DNA of 64,000 bases from JAHEJE01 sp965216335 (lineage in GTDB: Bacteria > Pseudomonadota > Alphaproteobacteria > Rhizobiales > Aestuariivirgaceae): assembly GCA_965216335.1 (NCBI GenBank), contig OZ244154.1, forward strand, positions 1,364,001-1,428,000, in the 5' to 3' direction. Both the position numbers and the translations under genes were made by a program. Position 1 is the first letter of the stretch. Each line of letters starts with the position of its first letter. Positions 1-7,959 of this stretch are shown here, one piece after another. Under the pieces are notes generated by a model. The model saw nothing but the letters and a program-made list of their open reading frames with translations. It was not told the origin of the DNA and made no database searches.

Positions 1-78
1 GAGGATTTAGCCGCGGCGTTCGAGAGTGTGCAAACCAGATTGCCGGAGCATTTTGCGGCACTAATCGCCGTGCGCTAA
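1..78 (+). CDS. 3' end of an unidentified gene
   Basis: The first 78 bases read in frame 1 as 25 codons followed by a TAA stop at 76-78, so this is the carboxy-terminal tail of a protein that begins outside the window. It ends with the residues EHFAALIAVR. The tail is too short to assign a family. It runs towards the sulfur transporter gene on the other strand with only 8 bases between the two stops. It may equally be chance open frame, since only 25 codons are visible. Confidence 0.35.
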   Translation, partial: EDLAAAFESVQTRLPEHFAALIAVR

Positions 79-86
79 CGGACCCA

Positions 87-1193
87 TCAAGCCTGGGACA
101 TGATCCGCCATTCCATATACTTCACGCCGCCAATGCCGCCTGCAACGATGAAAACGAAAGTAATGAAAGAGCCGATTGCCAATGTGGATGAGCCGGTGAT
201 CGCCTGACCGACGGTGCAGCCGAGCGCCATGACGCCGCCGACACCCATCAAGGACGCACCACCCAGATTGCGCAGCGCATCGGCCGGGCTGGCAAATGTG
301 GTGACCCGGAAACGCTTCATCGAAATCGCCGCCAGAAAACTGCCGACGATCGCCCCGAACACCGTGACAACGCCGAAGCCCGGCAGGCCGAGCGCCGTGA
401 ACCGCGTCAGATACTCAATGGCATCGCCGGCCGGCCGCACATAGGTCAGCGAAATCGGCTGCACTGGTGTGTCCGCAAACTCGTCGAAAGCCAGCCCGGT
501 GAGGGCCCAGCCGAAGGCGACGCACAGACCGATGCCGATGCCGGCCAGCAGATGCGGCGGCGAGGAACGGAACTGGCTGTCCTTCAGACAGTAGAGCAAG
601 ATCGCTGCCACAACGATCAGGCTGACGAGGCCGCTTGCACTTGTGGTCCCCATGCCCGACAGGGCGGCGACAATTGTCCCAAGGCCCTGGTCAGACGCAC
701 CAATCGGCGCCAGGTCGATCTCACCGATGGCAACGACGGCCGCGCGCAGCGGTCCGATCAGGCCGCCGATCGCCATATAGGCGAACAGGCCGGTAACGAT
801 CAGCACCACCAGCGAGCCGATATCGCCGCCGCCAAGCCGCGCCAGATTGCGGCTGACGCAGCCGCCGGCCAGCACCATGCCGAAGCCGAACAGCAGCCCG
901 CCAAGCACATTGCCGACCCACGACACCGTTGGCCGCAGATACATCGACGCTGACAGATCGACAGCCCCGAGGTGCTGGAAGAGTTGCGCGCCGACGATAG
1001 CCACCGCGGTTGCCAGAAGCCAGGCCCGAAAGCGCCGGTAGTCGCCGAACGACAGCAGGTCGGACAGCGAGCCCATGGTGCAGAAATTCGTGCGATAAAC
1101 GATGAAGCCGAACGCCATGCCGATCAGGAAACCGCCTATGGCGACGTAAGTGTCCGGCGATTCGAGAATGACCTCTTTAAGTCCCTCCAACAT
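87..1193 (-). CDS. YeeE/YedE (TsuA-like) sulfur-compound transporter
   Basis: A 368-residue, strongly hydrophobic inner-membrane protein of the YeeE/YedE family, whose best known member TsuA takes up thiosulfate. The family's cysteine-containing loops are all visible: TNFCTMGS near residue 39, AGGCVSRNLARLG in the middle and LGCTVGQAITG near the end, set among about nine to ten hydrophobic segments. The ATG at 1193 is preferred over an in-frame TTG at 1199 because GGAG lies 9 bases before it. It reads away from an operator-like palindrome at 1242-1257. Its position beside the sHdr operon suggests that it imports thiosulfate or another sulfur species for, or during, sulfur oxidation; the substrate is inferred. 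Confidence 0.88.
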   Translation of the reverse strand: MLEGLKEVILESPDTYVAIGGFLIGMAFGFIVYRTNFCTMGSLSDLLSFGDYRRFRAWLLATAVAIVGAQLFQHLGAVDLSASMYLRPTVSWVGNVLGGLLFGFGMVLAGGCVSRNLARLGGGDIGSLVVLIVTGLFAYMAIGGLIGPLRAAVVAIGEIDLAPIGASDQGLGTIVAALSGMGTTSASGLVSLIVVAAILLYCLKDSQFRSSPPHLLAGIGIGLCVAFGWALTGLAFDEFADTPVQPISLTYVRPAGDAIEYLTRFTALGLPGFGVVTVFGAIVGSFLAAISMKRFRVTTFASPADALRNLGGASLMGVGGVMALGCTVGQAITGSSTLAIGSFITFVFIVAGGIGGVKYMEWRIMSQA

Positions 1194-1241
1194 TGCCAAC
1201 AGCTCCTGCCTGAGGATTGCATTGATTGTACATTACTGTAT

Positions 1242-1257
1242 ATTAGAATAATCTAAT
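1242..1257. promoter_or_regulatory. Operator-like palindrome, sulfur regulon
   Basis: ATTAGA-ATAA-TCTAAT, a perfect inverted repeat with 6-base arms, lies between the divergent transporter gene (start 1193) and the small gene starting at 1296. The same sequence type recurs before dsrE and between the deacetylase and tusA. ArsR-family repressors bind such AT-rich palindromes and two ArsR genes lie in this island, so this is probably their binding site. Confidence 0.7.
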
Positions 1258-1295
1258 GAACAAGCGCGATTTGATCTACCCGCCGACTTACGCAC

Positions 1296-1631
1296 ATGAG
1301 ACTTCTCGATGAATTGCGACACACCGCAGACCGCCTCGACAGCGTCTTTCAGACTCAGCTCATGCGCGAGGACATTGCCCGCATCGAAGAACTGGCCGAG
1401 ATGGCGCGAACGCAAGAGACCTACGAACAGTTCGAGAAGGCCGGCCTCTACCTCGGCTGGACCCAAGGCGACATGCGCACCTTCGAACTGACCGCCGACC
1501 TCAGGCCGTTCCTCAAGGCGATTCACGCAGCAGCAAACGAGCCCCAGTCCGACGCGCACGACATGCAGGTCCGCGACACCTGGATCGCCTTCAACCAGGC
1601 GCGAATGGCCAAACTGATCGGCTGTCTCTAG
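1296..1631 (+). CDS. Small conserved-looking protein of unknown function
   Basis: A 111-residue soluble protein with no signal peptide or membrane segment. It is rich in acidic and basic residues, predicted mainly helical (a long charged stretch around LMREDIARIEELAEMA), and has one cysteine next to the C-terminus (IGCL). I do not recognise the family. It is the only plus-strand gene in the first 15 kb. It starts 38 bases after the operator-like palindrome at 1242-1257, so it is probably co-regulated with sulfur oxidation. Its TAG stop lies inside the inverted repeat at 1628-1666. Coding is supported by codon usage resembling the neighbours and by the absence of a better frame on the other strand. 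Confidence 0.65.
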   Translation: MRLLDELRHTADRLDSVFQTQLMREDIARIEELAEMARTQETYEQFEKAGLYLGWTQGDMRTFELTADLRPFLKAIHAAANEPQSDAHDMQVRDTWIAFNQARMAKLIGCL

Positions 1632-1666
1632 AGCATCGGACGATAAGTCTGTGCCCGATGCTCTAG
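1628..1666. terminator. CTAGAGC palindrome, possible bidirectional terminator
   Basis: CTAGAGCATCGG (1628-1639) is repeated inverted as CCGATGCTCTAG (1655-1666) around a 15-base loop, between two converging genes. It contains the stop codon of the upstream gene. There is no T-run, so it may be a dispersed palindromic repeat of the CTAGAGCAT type common in Hyphomicrobiales rather than a classical rho-independent terminator. Confidence 0.5.
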
Positions 1667-1679
1667 GGCCTGTGGACAG

Positions 1680-2009
1680 TCAGGCCGATGTCTTGCTTGC
1701 GGGCGCGTTGCAGAACAGGTCGTACAGCGTTTCCATGATGGCCCCGGCATCGTTGCTGGCGAGCGAATAATAAATCGATTGCGCTTCCCGGCGTGTGCGC
1801 ACCAGGCGGCCGCGGCGCAGGATGGCCAGATGCTGGGACAGGGCGGACTGGCTGAGGCCGATGACCTTTTCCAGCTCGTGCACGGACATCTCGCCCTGGG
1901 TCAGATGGCACAGGATCAGCAGCCGCCACTGGTTCGACATGTTGCGCAGCAACTCGCTCGCCCGCCCGGCATTCTCATGCAGGACCGCCATGTCCATCTC
2001 GCCCTTCAT
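1680..2009 (-). CDS. shdrR: ArsR-family repressor of sulfur oxidation (sHdrR type)
   Basis: A winged-helix ArsR/SmtB regulator of 109 residues. The recognition helix is SQSALSQHLAILRRGRLV, followed by the wing RREAQSIYYSLA. Two cysteines, in LILCHL before the DNA-binding helices and in LFCNAP near the C-terminus, match the pair that SoxR/sHdrR-type repressors use to sense sulfane sulfur by forming a sulfur bridge. The frame stays open upstream to 2099, but that would overlap lbpA. The ATG at 2009 (MKGEMDM), 31 bases after the lbpA stop, fits the family length; a second ATG lies three codons further on. It is the last gene of the shdr cluster and probably controls it. Confidence 0.85.
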   Translation of the reverse strand: MKGEMDMAVLHENAGRASELLRNMSNQWRLLILCHLTQGEMSVHELEKVIGLSQSALSQHLAILRRGRLVRTRREAQSIYYSLASNDAGAIMETLYDLFCNAPASKTSA

Positions 2010-2040
2010 CGCGGCACCGCCCTGTCCGGCCGGGACGTCA

Positions 2041-2481
2041 TTACGCGCAACCGTCGAAGCCGTCCGCATCCATCTTGGCTTCGTACTTTCCCGCGACATC
2101 CGAACCAGGGGTCAGGCCCGGGCGCACTTCGTCCCAGTTGTCGGGCTTGAGGATCACCATCCAGCCCTTGTCATACGGATCGGCATTCACCAGCGCCGGC
2201 TCGTTGACCAGGCCGTCGTTCACCTCGATCACCTCGCCGGCGGCCGCCGACTTGGCCGGGCCGACCCATTTTCCCGATTCGACCGTGGCGCAGGATTTGC
2301 CGGCGCGCACCGACCGCCCGACCCGCTTGGGCGTAAAGGCGACGACCTGGCCGGCCATGGCCGTTGCCACCGCCGTCATGCCGAGCTTGACATTGCCGTC
2401 GCCGACCTCCTGAAACCATATGTGGTTATCGACGTCGTACAGCAGTTCGTCGGGGAGGTGGCATCCGCGGACATCTGGCAT
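2041..2481 (-). CDS. lbpA: Lipoate-binding protein LbpA (GcvH-like)
   Basis: A 146-residue relative of the glycine-cleavage H protein. The lipoyl-lysine lies in ATVESGKWVGPAKS, at about residue 72, within the typical H-protein fold (VKLGMTAVATAMAG before, SAAAGEVIEVN after). In sulfur oxidisers LbpA carries sulfur-loaded lipoyl groups for the sHdr complex and cannot be replaced by GcvH. No glycine-cleavage genes lie nearby, while a full shdr operon and the LbpA-specific lipoate assembly genes do, which separates it from gcvH. A short CCDGFDGCA-like cysteine tail closes the protein (residues DGFDGCA). It lies 27 bases after the 135-residue unknown, in the same orientation. Confidence 0.93.
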   Translation of the reverse strand: MPDVRGCHLPDELLYDVDNHIWFQEVGDGNVKLGMTAVATAMAGQVVAFTPKRVGRSVRAGKSCATVESGKWVGPAKSAAAGEVIEVNDGLVNEPALVNADPYDKGWMVILKPDNWDEVRPGLTPGSDVAGKYEAKMDADGFDGCA

Positions 2482-2508
2482 TTCAGAACTCCTCAGGCTC
2501 TTGTTACA

Positions 2509-2916
2509 TTATAATTCCGTGCCGGTGCGCAGCGGCCGCGAGGCACAGCAGAATTCACCCAGCCCACTCACTTCCATCTTCCCGCGAATGAACAGATACA
2601 GGTGCATCGCGACAAGACGCATCATCTCCAGCCGCCGCGCCGTCTCCGGGTGATCCGGCTCCATCGTCACCAGATTGTAGTGATAGACGAGCTCACGGCA
2701 AGTCTCCCGGCAGGCATTGAAGCTCGGTTCGCCCTTCGCTCCCTGGCGGTGCAGGGCAAGCAGCCGAAAACCTTCGCGTGTTTCGTCTGTTGGATTGAAG
2801 CCGCGCGCGATGTTCCAATGTGAAACGGTGTCCTCACCGGCCTGCAGATAGGCGGTCGGCGAGACGCCTTCACTTGGGCGCTGCAGGATCGCGCCTATAT
2901 CGTCCAGCGACTTCAT
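2509..2916 (-). CDS. sHdr-cluster protein of unknown function
   Basis: A 135-residue soluble protein that I cannot assign to a named family. It contains FNACRETCRELVYHYNLV in its middle, GFNPTDETREGFRLLALH before it, and a C-terminal GEFCCASRP with two adjacent cysteines, so metal or sulfur binding is possible. Its ATG overlaps the shdrB2 stop by 4 bases (ATGA), which implies translational coupling and a role with the sHdr complex. It sits between shdrB2 and lbpA. No signal peptide or membrane segment is visible, so it should be cytoplasmic like its partners. Confidence 0.8.
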   Translation of the reverse strand: MKSLDDIGAILQRPSEGVSPTAYLQAGEDTVSHWNIARGFNPTDETREGFRLLALHRQGAKGEPSFNACRETCRELVYHYNLVTMEPDHPETARRLEMMRLVAMHLYLFIRGKMEVSGLGEFCCASRPLRTGTEL

Positions 2917-3848
2917 GCGATGCCCATTTCCTTTAGCATCGGAACGGAATTCGAGACGTTCTCGTGCATCCCGACCGTCTTGGCGCTCAAGCCCAGCGCC
3001 ATGCCGAGAAGTTGGGTGAAATAGGTGATCTTCACATTGGACGTATAGCCGAATTTGCTCTCGGCCCTGACCTGATGCATCTCCAGGCCGCTATGGCAGG
3101 TCGGGCACTCGGTGGCGATCACATCGGCACCGGCGGCTTCCGCGGCGCGCAGAATGTTCAGCACCAGCAGGGTGGAGGTATCGGAGTCCGACAGCGTATG
3201 GGCGCCGCCGCAGCAGGCGGTCTTGAGGGGAAAATCGACGTTTTCGGCACCCGCCGCCGCCAGCAGGTCATCCATGAAATGCGGCTGAGAGGTCGATTCG
3301 CTGCCCGGCCCCTGATCCTTTTCCGGAAAGATGTGCCGGGGCCGCGTGTACATGCAGCCGTAATAATTCGCGACCTTGAGCCCCTTGAGCGAGTTCTTCA
3401 CCTGTGCCCGCAGGGCCTCTTCCCCGATCCCGTCCTTGATCCAGTCGAGTGCGTGGATGGTTTCCACCTGTCCGGCCTCATAGGTCTTGTGGCCGGCCTT
3501 GCTTGAAATGCGGTCCACGACCTGGCGTGAGTCATCGTCGTTCTTCAGATCGTACTCCGCCTTCTTCAAGTTATGGTAGCAGCCGTTGCACGGCGCCATC
3601 ACGACGTCATGGCCCATCTCGTTGGCGGCGATCGACATCACCCGCGATGACAGGTAGGTCTGGATCTTCGGGTCGATGTTCTTGACTTCCATCGCCCCGC
3701 AGCAGTTCCAGTTCTTGACTTCATCAAGCTCAAGCCCGAGCGCCTTGCCGACCTCTTTGGTGGAGCGGTTGTAGGCATGCCCGGTGCCTTCGAGCGCGCA
3801 CCCGGGATAGTAGGCGACCTTCTGGTAGGGCTTCTTTTCGCTGCTCAT
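2913..3848 (-). CDS. shdrB2: sHdrB2, non-cubane Fe-S subunit
   Basis: A 311-residue heterodisulfide-reductase B-like subunit of the cytoplasmic sulfur-oxidising complex. Two complete CCG domains are present. The first comprises YYPGCALEGTG, NWNCCGAMEV and APCNGCYHN. The second comprises YYGCMYTRP, KTACCGGAHT and TECPTCHSG. These ligate the two non-cubane [4Fe-4S] clusters typical of HdrB. The gene lies 9 bases after shdrC2 and overlaps the next unknown gene by 4 bases. In methanogen HdrB this subunit carries out disulfide chemistry; here it is expected to work in the oxidative direction on LbpA-bound sulfur. Confidence 0.92.
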   Translation of the reverse strand: MSSEKKPYQKVAYYPGCALEGTGHAYNRSTKEVGKALGLELDEVKNWNCCGAMEVKNIDPKIQTYLSSRVMSIAANEMGHDVVMAPCNGCYHNLKKAEYDLKNDDDSRQVVDRISSKAGHKTYEAGQVETIHALDWIKDGIGEEALRAQVKNSLKGLKVANYYGCMYTRPRHIFPEKDQGPGSESTSQPHFMDDLLAAAGAENVDFPLKTACCGGAHTLSDSDTSTLLVLNILRAAEAAGADVIATECPTCHSGLEMHQVRAESKFGYTSNVKITYFTQLLGMALGLSAKTVGMHENVSNSVPMLKEMGIA

Positions 3849-3857
3849 TGGTGTCTC

Positions 3858-4646
3858 CTACTCGGCCGCCGCCGGCTGTCCCGGTTTGACTTCGTTCTTT
3901 GCGACTTCGACCAGCTCATCGAGCCGTAAGGCCTTGCGCTGCTCGGCCTGTTTTTCATCGACATAGTCCTGGATGGCATCGCGCGCCCGCGACCACCCGC
4001 TGGTGCGCGGCCGCAGAACGCTGGCCAGGCCCATCTTCATCAACAGCGTCACCGGCAGCTTGGCGACCATCCGCTTGGCCATCTCGACCAGCCAGTCCTG
4101 CATCAACGGCTGGCCGGTGCGGCTGAAGAAGTTGCGGATGATCCGGCCTTCCTCGATCTTGCCGGTCTCGATCACCTGCTCGGAAAACACCTCGTCGAAG
4201 ATCATCGACGGCGACTTCGGCGTATGGCCCTTCAGCTCCAGCCAATGGGCCGTCGCCTTCATCACGCCCTCGGGCACCACGTCGCGCGGGCAGGCATAGG
4301 TGCACTTGTTACAGGACACGCACTGCCAGATGATCTCCTTGTCGCGCAGCAGTTCGCTCTCCATGCCCATGCGAATGAGATAGATCCAGTAGCGCGGGTT
4401 GAAGTCGGGATTGACCGCGTTGACCGTGCAGGAGTTGGTGCACGATCCGCACTGCCAGCAGCGATGGATGAATTCGCCGCCCGGCAGCGCGGCGATTTCG
4501 TCCTGCAGCGCCTCGTTGTAGTCGGTGACGACGCGCGACTCGATGAAGGTGCTCCAGTGCCCCGACACATCGATGCCGTCGATCACCAGGTCTTCGTGGG
4601 TCTTCAGGTTCTCCGGCCGGATCAGATGTTCTTCGTGAATGGGCAT
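3858..4646 (-). CDS. shdrC2: sHdrC2, [4Fe-4S] subunit
   Basis: A 262-residue HdrC-like electron-transfer subunit with two cubane cluster motifs, HRCWQCGSCTNSCTVNA near residue 75 and WQCVSCNKCTYACPRDV near residue 120. Both follow the CxxCxxCxxxC pattern. The frame is open to 4691, but the ATG at 4646 (MPIHEEHL) lies 4 bases after the preceding gene's stop and gives the expected N-terminus. It pairs with shdrB2 immediately downstream. The C-terminal 100 residues are helical and charged, ending in an alanine-rich tail. Confidence 0.9.
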   Translation of the reverse strand: MPIHEEHLIRPENLKTHEDLVIDGIDVSGHWSTFIESRVVTDYNEALQDEIAALPGGEFIHRCWQCGSCTNSCTVNAVNPDFNPRYWIYLIRMGMESELLRDKEIIWQCVSCNKCTYACPRDVVPEGVMKATAHWLELKGHTPKSPSMIFDEVFSEQVIETGKIEEGRIIRNFFSRTGQPLMQDWLVEMAKRMVAKLPVTLLMKMGLASVLRPRTSGWSRARDAIQDYVDEKQAEQRKALRLDELVEVAKNEVKPGQPAAAE

Positions 4647-4650
4647 CGCT

Positions 4651-5523
4651 TCAGGTCTCTTGCTCAAGCAGCTTGACGTCCTCCAGCACAAAGGCTTCGC
4701 CGGCGACGGACTTCAGGCGGGTGCGGGCGGAATTGGGTTTCACCCCATCCAGGCCGAGAATGCGGCGGGTGTGTTCGATGGGGTCGTCGGGCGCGGAAAA
4801 TTCGGTTCGCAGGTAGCTGCCGCCCTGGGCCGAAATATACTCCGCATAGACCTGGGCGCACAGCAGGTCGACATAGTGGATGACGTTGCTGAAGATGCCG
4901 TTGGAGGTGAGAAACTGGCTCAGTTCCTCGCGCAGGACAACGAACGTGTCGTACTCATCAGGCACCGGAATGGTCATGTGATCGACATTGTCGCCGTGCC
5001 AGATTTCGCGAATGACGCCTGTGTTGGCCTTGGCGTCCCACACCCAGCGGGTCATGAGCGGATAGCGCTCCGGATCGGTGTTGTGCAGCACCTCGGCCGC
5101 CAGGTCGCGCACCCAGCGGTGCTTCTTGTCGTTCGGGAACGCGTTGCAGAACGCCGCCATGCGGGCATTCGTGGTGCCGGTGTCGGCGGCACCGTCCAGC
5201 AGGCCGGTCAGCGCCTGCCTGATCTTGGCGAACCCGGACGGATCGAGATAGGGCGCAATGCGCCGGCGCACCGTCGACATGAAGACGCACAGGCCCATGA
5301 GCTGTTCGAGTTCCAGCTCGCGCACCTTCATGTCGCCGAGTGCGTCGCGGAACATGGCGCTCTTGAGCTCCAGTGCCGCCGCATAGCGCTCGATGCCGCC
5401 CAGTTCGTCGCAGCCGGCAACCGCATTGCTCAGCGCCCGTTTGAGGATCGGGCCGCTCAGCTCAAGGCGCACCCGTTCCGGTTCGATCGGGCGCTTGCGT
5501 GACTTATGCAGCAACAGGGACAA
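4651..5523 (-). CDS. sHdr-operon conserved protein between A and C2
   Basis: A 290-residue soluble protein in the fixed position between shdrA and shdrC2 that known shdr clusters give to a conserved unknown protein (order C1-B1-A-hyp-C2-B2). It has no recognisable cofactor motif. A helical N-terminal half (SAMFRDALGDMKVRELEL) is followed by a segment with KKHRWVRDLAAEVLHNT and a middle DVDHMTIPVPDEYD-like stretch, and it is poor in cysteine. The gene begins 7 bases after shdrA and ends 4 bases before shdrC2, so it is co-translated with them and probably a component or assembly factor of the complex. Its biochemical role is unknown. Confidence 0.85.
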   Translation of the reverse strand: MSLLLHKSRKRPIEPERVRLELSGPILKRALSNAVAGCDELGGIERYAAALELKSAMFRDALGDMKVRELELEQLMGLCVFMSTVRRRIAPYLDPSGFAKIRQALTGLLDGAADTGTTNARMAAFCNAFPNDKKHRWVRDLAAEVLHNTDPERYPLMTRWVWDAKANTGVIREIWHGDNVDHMTIPVPDEYDTFVVLREELSQFLTSNGIFSNVIHYVDLLCAQVYAEYISAQGGSYLRTEFSAPDDPIEHTRRILGLDGVKPNSARTRLKSVAGEAFVLEDVKLLEQET

Positions 5524-5530
5524 GGTGCTT

Positions 5531-6586
5531 CTACTCCGCTGCCGCCTTGCCGGCCCCTTGCATCATCGCATAGGCCGACATGGCCGCGGCATTGCCCTGG
5601 GCAATGGAATCGTCGATGGTCTCCGGGCCGGTGGCCGAGCCGGCGACGAACACACCGGGCCGCGAGGTCGCGCCCATGGTGCCATAGGCGGTCTGCTTGC
5701 CGATATAGCCGTGCGGTTCGAGCGCGACATCGAAGATCGTCGACAGCAGCATGTTGTCTACGTTCGGGTCCATGCCGATGGCGTGCACCACCATGTCGAA
5801 GGGGATGGTGATCGGCCGCTTCACCAGCGTGTCCTCGCCCTTGACGATCAGCTTTTCGCCGTCCGAAGTCACCTCGGCGATGCGCGCCTTGATGTACTTG
5901 ACCTTGAATTCCTCCTGGCTGCGCCAGTAGTAGCTGGTCTCATAGAGCCCGAAGGTACGGATATCCATGTAGTAGATATACACGTGGCAATCCTCCAGCT
6001 CCTCGCGGATCTCCATCGCCAGGTTGGCCGATACGGTGCAGCAGATCTTCGAGCACCACTCGCGGCCGATCTGCCGGTCGCGCGAGCCGACGCACAAAAG
6101 GATCGCCACCCGCTTCGGTTTGCGGCCGTCCGAGGGGCAGCGCACACCGGCGCCGGACGAGATCATCTGCTCAACCTGGGTGGTGGTCACCACATCGGGG
6201 AAGGTGCCGAAACCCCATTCCGGCTTGTTGACCGAATCGAAATGGGTAAAGCCGGTGCACAGCACCGTCGCTGCCGCAGCGACCGATTTGCCGTCCGACA
6301 GCTTGGCGGTGAAGTTGCCCGGCGCGCCGGAAAACTCCGAGACCGTCGTACCCGTCTTGACGGTGACGAGACCGTTGCCTTCAATGCGCTCGACCATGCC
6401 GCCGATGGCATCCTTGGCCCACTCGCCGGATGGCACCAGCTTGGCGTAGCCGGACAGGATCGGCGCACCGCCGAGCCGGTCTTCCTTCTCCACCAGAACG
6501 GATGCCTGACCGATGGTGGCCAATGCATGGGCTGCCGCCAGCCCCGCCGGTCCGCCGCCGACGATGAGAACAGGTTTGCCGGTCAT
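5531..6586 (-). CDS. shdrA: sHdrA, FAD/Fe-S core subunit
   Basis: A 351-residue flavoprotein of the compact HdrA type found in sulfur oxidisers. It starts with the FAD-binding VLIVGGGPAGLAAAHALA, has LGGAPILSGYAK typical of HdrA, a second nucleotide-binding stretch near ATVLCTGF, and a cluster-binding segment LLCVGSRDR followed by EWCSKICCTVSAN. The C-terminus has the FAD motif VFVAGSATGP. It is much shorter than methanogen HdrA, as expected for sHdrA. The start overlaps the shdrB1 stop by 4 bases. It should be the flavin site that passes electrons from the lipoyl-sulfur reaction onward. Confidence 0.93.
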   Translation of the reverse strand: MTGKPVLIVGGGPAGLAAAHALATIGQASVLVEKEDRLGGAPILSGYAKLVPSGEWAKDAIGGMVERIEGNGLVTVKTGTTVSEFSGAPGNFTAKLSDGKSVAAAATVLCTGFTHFDSVNKPEWGFGTFPDVVTTTQVEQMISSGAGVRCPSDGRKPKRVAILLCVGSRDRQIGREWCSKICCTVSANLAMEIREELEDCHVYIYYMDIRTFGLYETSYYWRSQEEFKVKYIKARIAEVTSDGEKLIVKGEDTLVKRPITIPFDMVVHAIGMDPNVDNMLLSTIFDVALEPHGYIGKQTAYGTMGATSRPGVFVAGSATGPETIDDSIAQGNAAAMSAYAMMQGAGKAAAE

Positions 6587-7938
6587 GTCAGTTTCGCAAC
6601 TCCCTTGAAGCCGGGCCCGGAGGTGATCATCCGGCGCGGGTCATACAGGTTGTCCTGCTGGCCGGCCTCGACCACCTTCAGGTAGTCCTCGAATTCGGAT
6701 TTGGCCGCCTGCCAATCGATGCCGAGTTTTTCCATCAGCGTTTCCGTCGATGAGGCATGCCAGTGCGACTGGACGATCTTGTAGGGGTGTGCGCCGCAGG
6801 CCATGGCGGCGAACTGGCAGTCGGCCAGCACCGGCAGATCGACCTCCTTGCCGGCCGCTTTGCCGATCCACTGGTTCTTGTCGAGGGTGGTGATGCAGCC
6901 CGTATCGTGGCCGATCATCACGTCGGCCTTGGCCTCCTCGACGGCCACCCGAATCTTCCTGTCGATGGCAAAGGACCGGGTGAACTCACGCTCGGAAATA
7001 ATGTGGCGGAAACCGAAGCCGCAGCAGTCGTACCAGGTCGAATAGTCGATCACCTGGGCGCCAAGCGCCTCGATGATGCCGGTCGACACCGCCACCCGGT
7101 TGCCATCGAGAACGTCATCGTCGTAGATCGCATCTTCCGGCACCATCTTGTAGACGTGGCAGGCCGGATGGATGGTCGCCCGAATGCCGGAGCAATCGAT
7201 CTCCTGGCGGTTGGCGATCTCTGAGCGCATCACGTGCACCCATTCCGAATAATGCACGATCTCTTCCGGGATCAGCAGCTTGCCGTCAACCAGGCGATCG
7301 AGCTTGCCGAGGATCTTCTTCACCCGGTCGCGCAGTTCGGCTGAGTGCAGCAGGTAACCGCGCACCTCCTTGTAGTTGCCGAACGAGGTGCCGCAGTGGA
7401 CCAGCGGATAGTAGTAGCCCTCCGGCAGGCCTTCGGCCTTGGCCGCCACATAGGCCTGGTGGAAGTTGCGCAGGAACACCGCCGACAGGCTTTCGATGTT
7501 GCCTATGCCCGAACCGTGATAGTTCCACGCCGTGCACGAGGTCTGGTCGGTCTCGTCGAGATAGTGGATGTCGAGCTGGTTCATTAGCCACAACAGTGAG
7601 GCCGGATAGCCCGGAATGTTGCCGCACTGGCCGCACGACTTGTGGTGCCACAGCCGTGTCGTCGGCACCCGCTTGTCCCAGCCATAGAGCGTTTTCACCG
7701 TCTTTGGCTGGTGTTCATCAGTGACCCGGTGGACGACAATCTCTCCGTCCTTTTCCAACTGCCACATGATATCGCGGACATCCTCGACGCGGTCCTTGTT
7801 GGTCAGCATCGAGCGCTTGTCGATTTTCTGCTCGACCCAGCTCGTCGCCACCAGCGCCTCTTCGCGGCTCAGGTTCGCATCGCGCCACTCGGCGCCATGG
7901 CCGGTGAAGCGTTCGCCGTTGTCCTTCGCGCTCGTCAT
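6583..7938 (-). CDS. shdrB1: sHdrB1, divergent non-cubane Fe-S subunit
   Basis: A 451-residue HdrB-like subunit, longer than sHdrB2. Cysteine ligand groups are visible but altered from the classical CCG pattern. The first region has HKSCGQCGN, DQTSCTAW (TSC instead of CCG) and LVHCGTS. The second has IHPACHVY, YDCCGFGF and HDTGCITT (D-x-x-C instead of C-x-x-C). Such substitutions fit the view that B1 and B2 have different roles in the oxidative complex. It lies 21 bases after shdrC1 and overlaps shdrA by 4 bases. Confidence 0.9.
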   Translation of the reverse strand: MTSAKDNGERFTGHGAEWRDANLSREEALVATSWVEQKIDKRSMLTNKDRVEDVRDIMWQLEKDGEIVVHRVTDEHQPKTVKTLYGWDKRVPTTRLWHHKSCGQCGNIPGYPASLLWLMNQLDIHYLDETDQTSCTAWNYHGSGIGNIESLSAVFLRNFHQAYVAAKAEGLPEGYYYPLVHCGTSFGNYKEVRGYLLHSAELRDRVKKILGKLDRLVDGKLLIPEEIVHYSEWVHVMRSEIANRQEIDCSGIRATIHPACHVYKMVPEDAIYDDDVLDGNRVAVSTGIIEALGAQVIDYSTWYDCCGFGFRHIISEREFTRSFAIDRKIRVAVEEAKADVMIGHDTGCITTLDKNQWIGKAAGKEVDLPVLADCQFAAMACGAHPYKIVQSHWHASSTETLMEKLGIDWQAAKSEFEDYLKVVEAGQQDNLYDPRRMITSGPGFKGVAKLT

Positions 7939-7959
7939 TTCAGTCTCCTCGAAACCGTG

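Noticed and set aside
2041..2481. GcvH of the glycine cleavage system
   Set aside because: No gcvT or gcvP genes nearby; linkage to shdr and to sLpl(AB)/LipS1/LipS2/LipT identifies it as LbpA.
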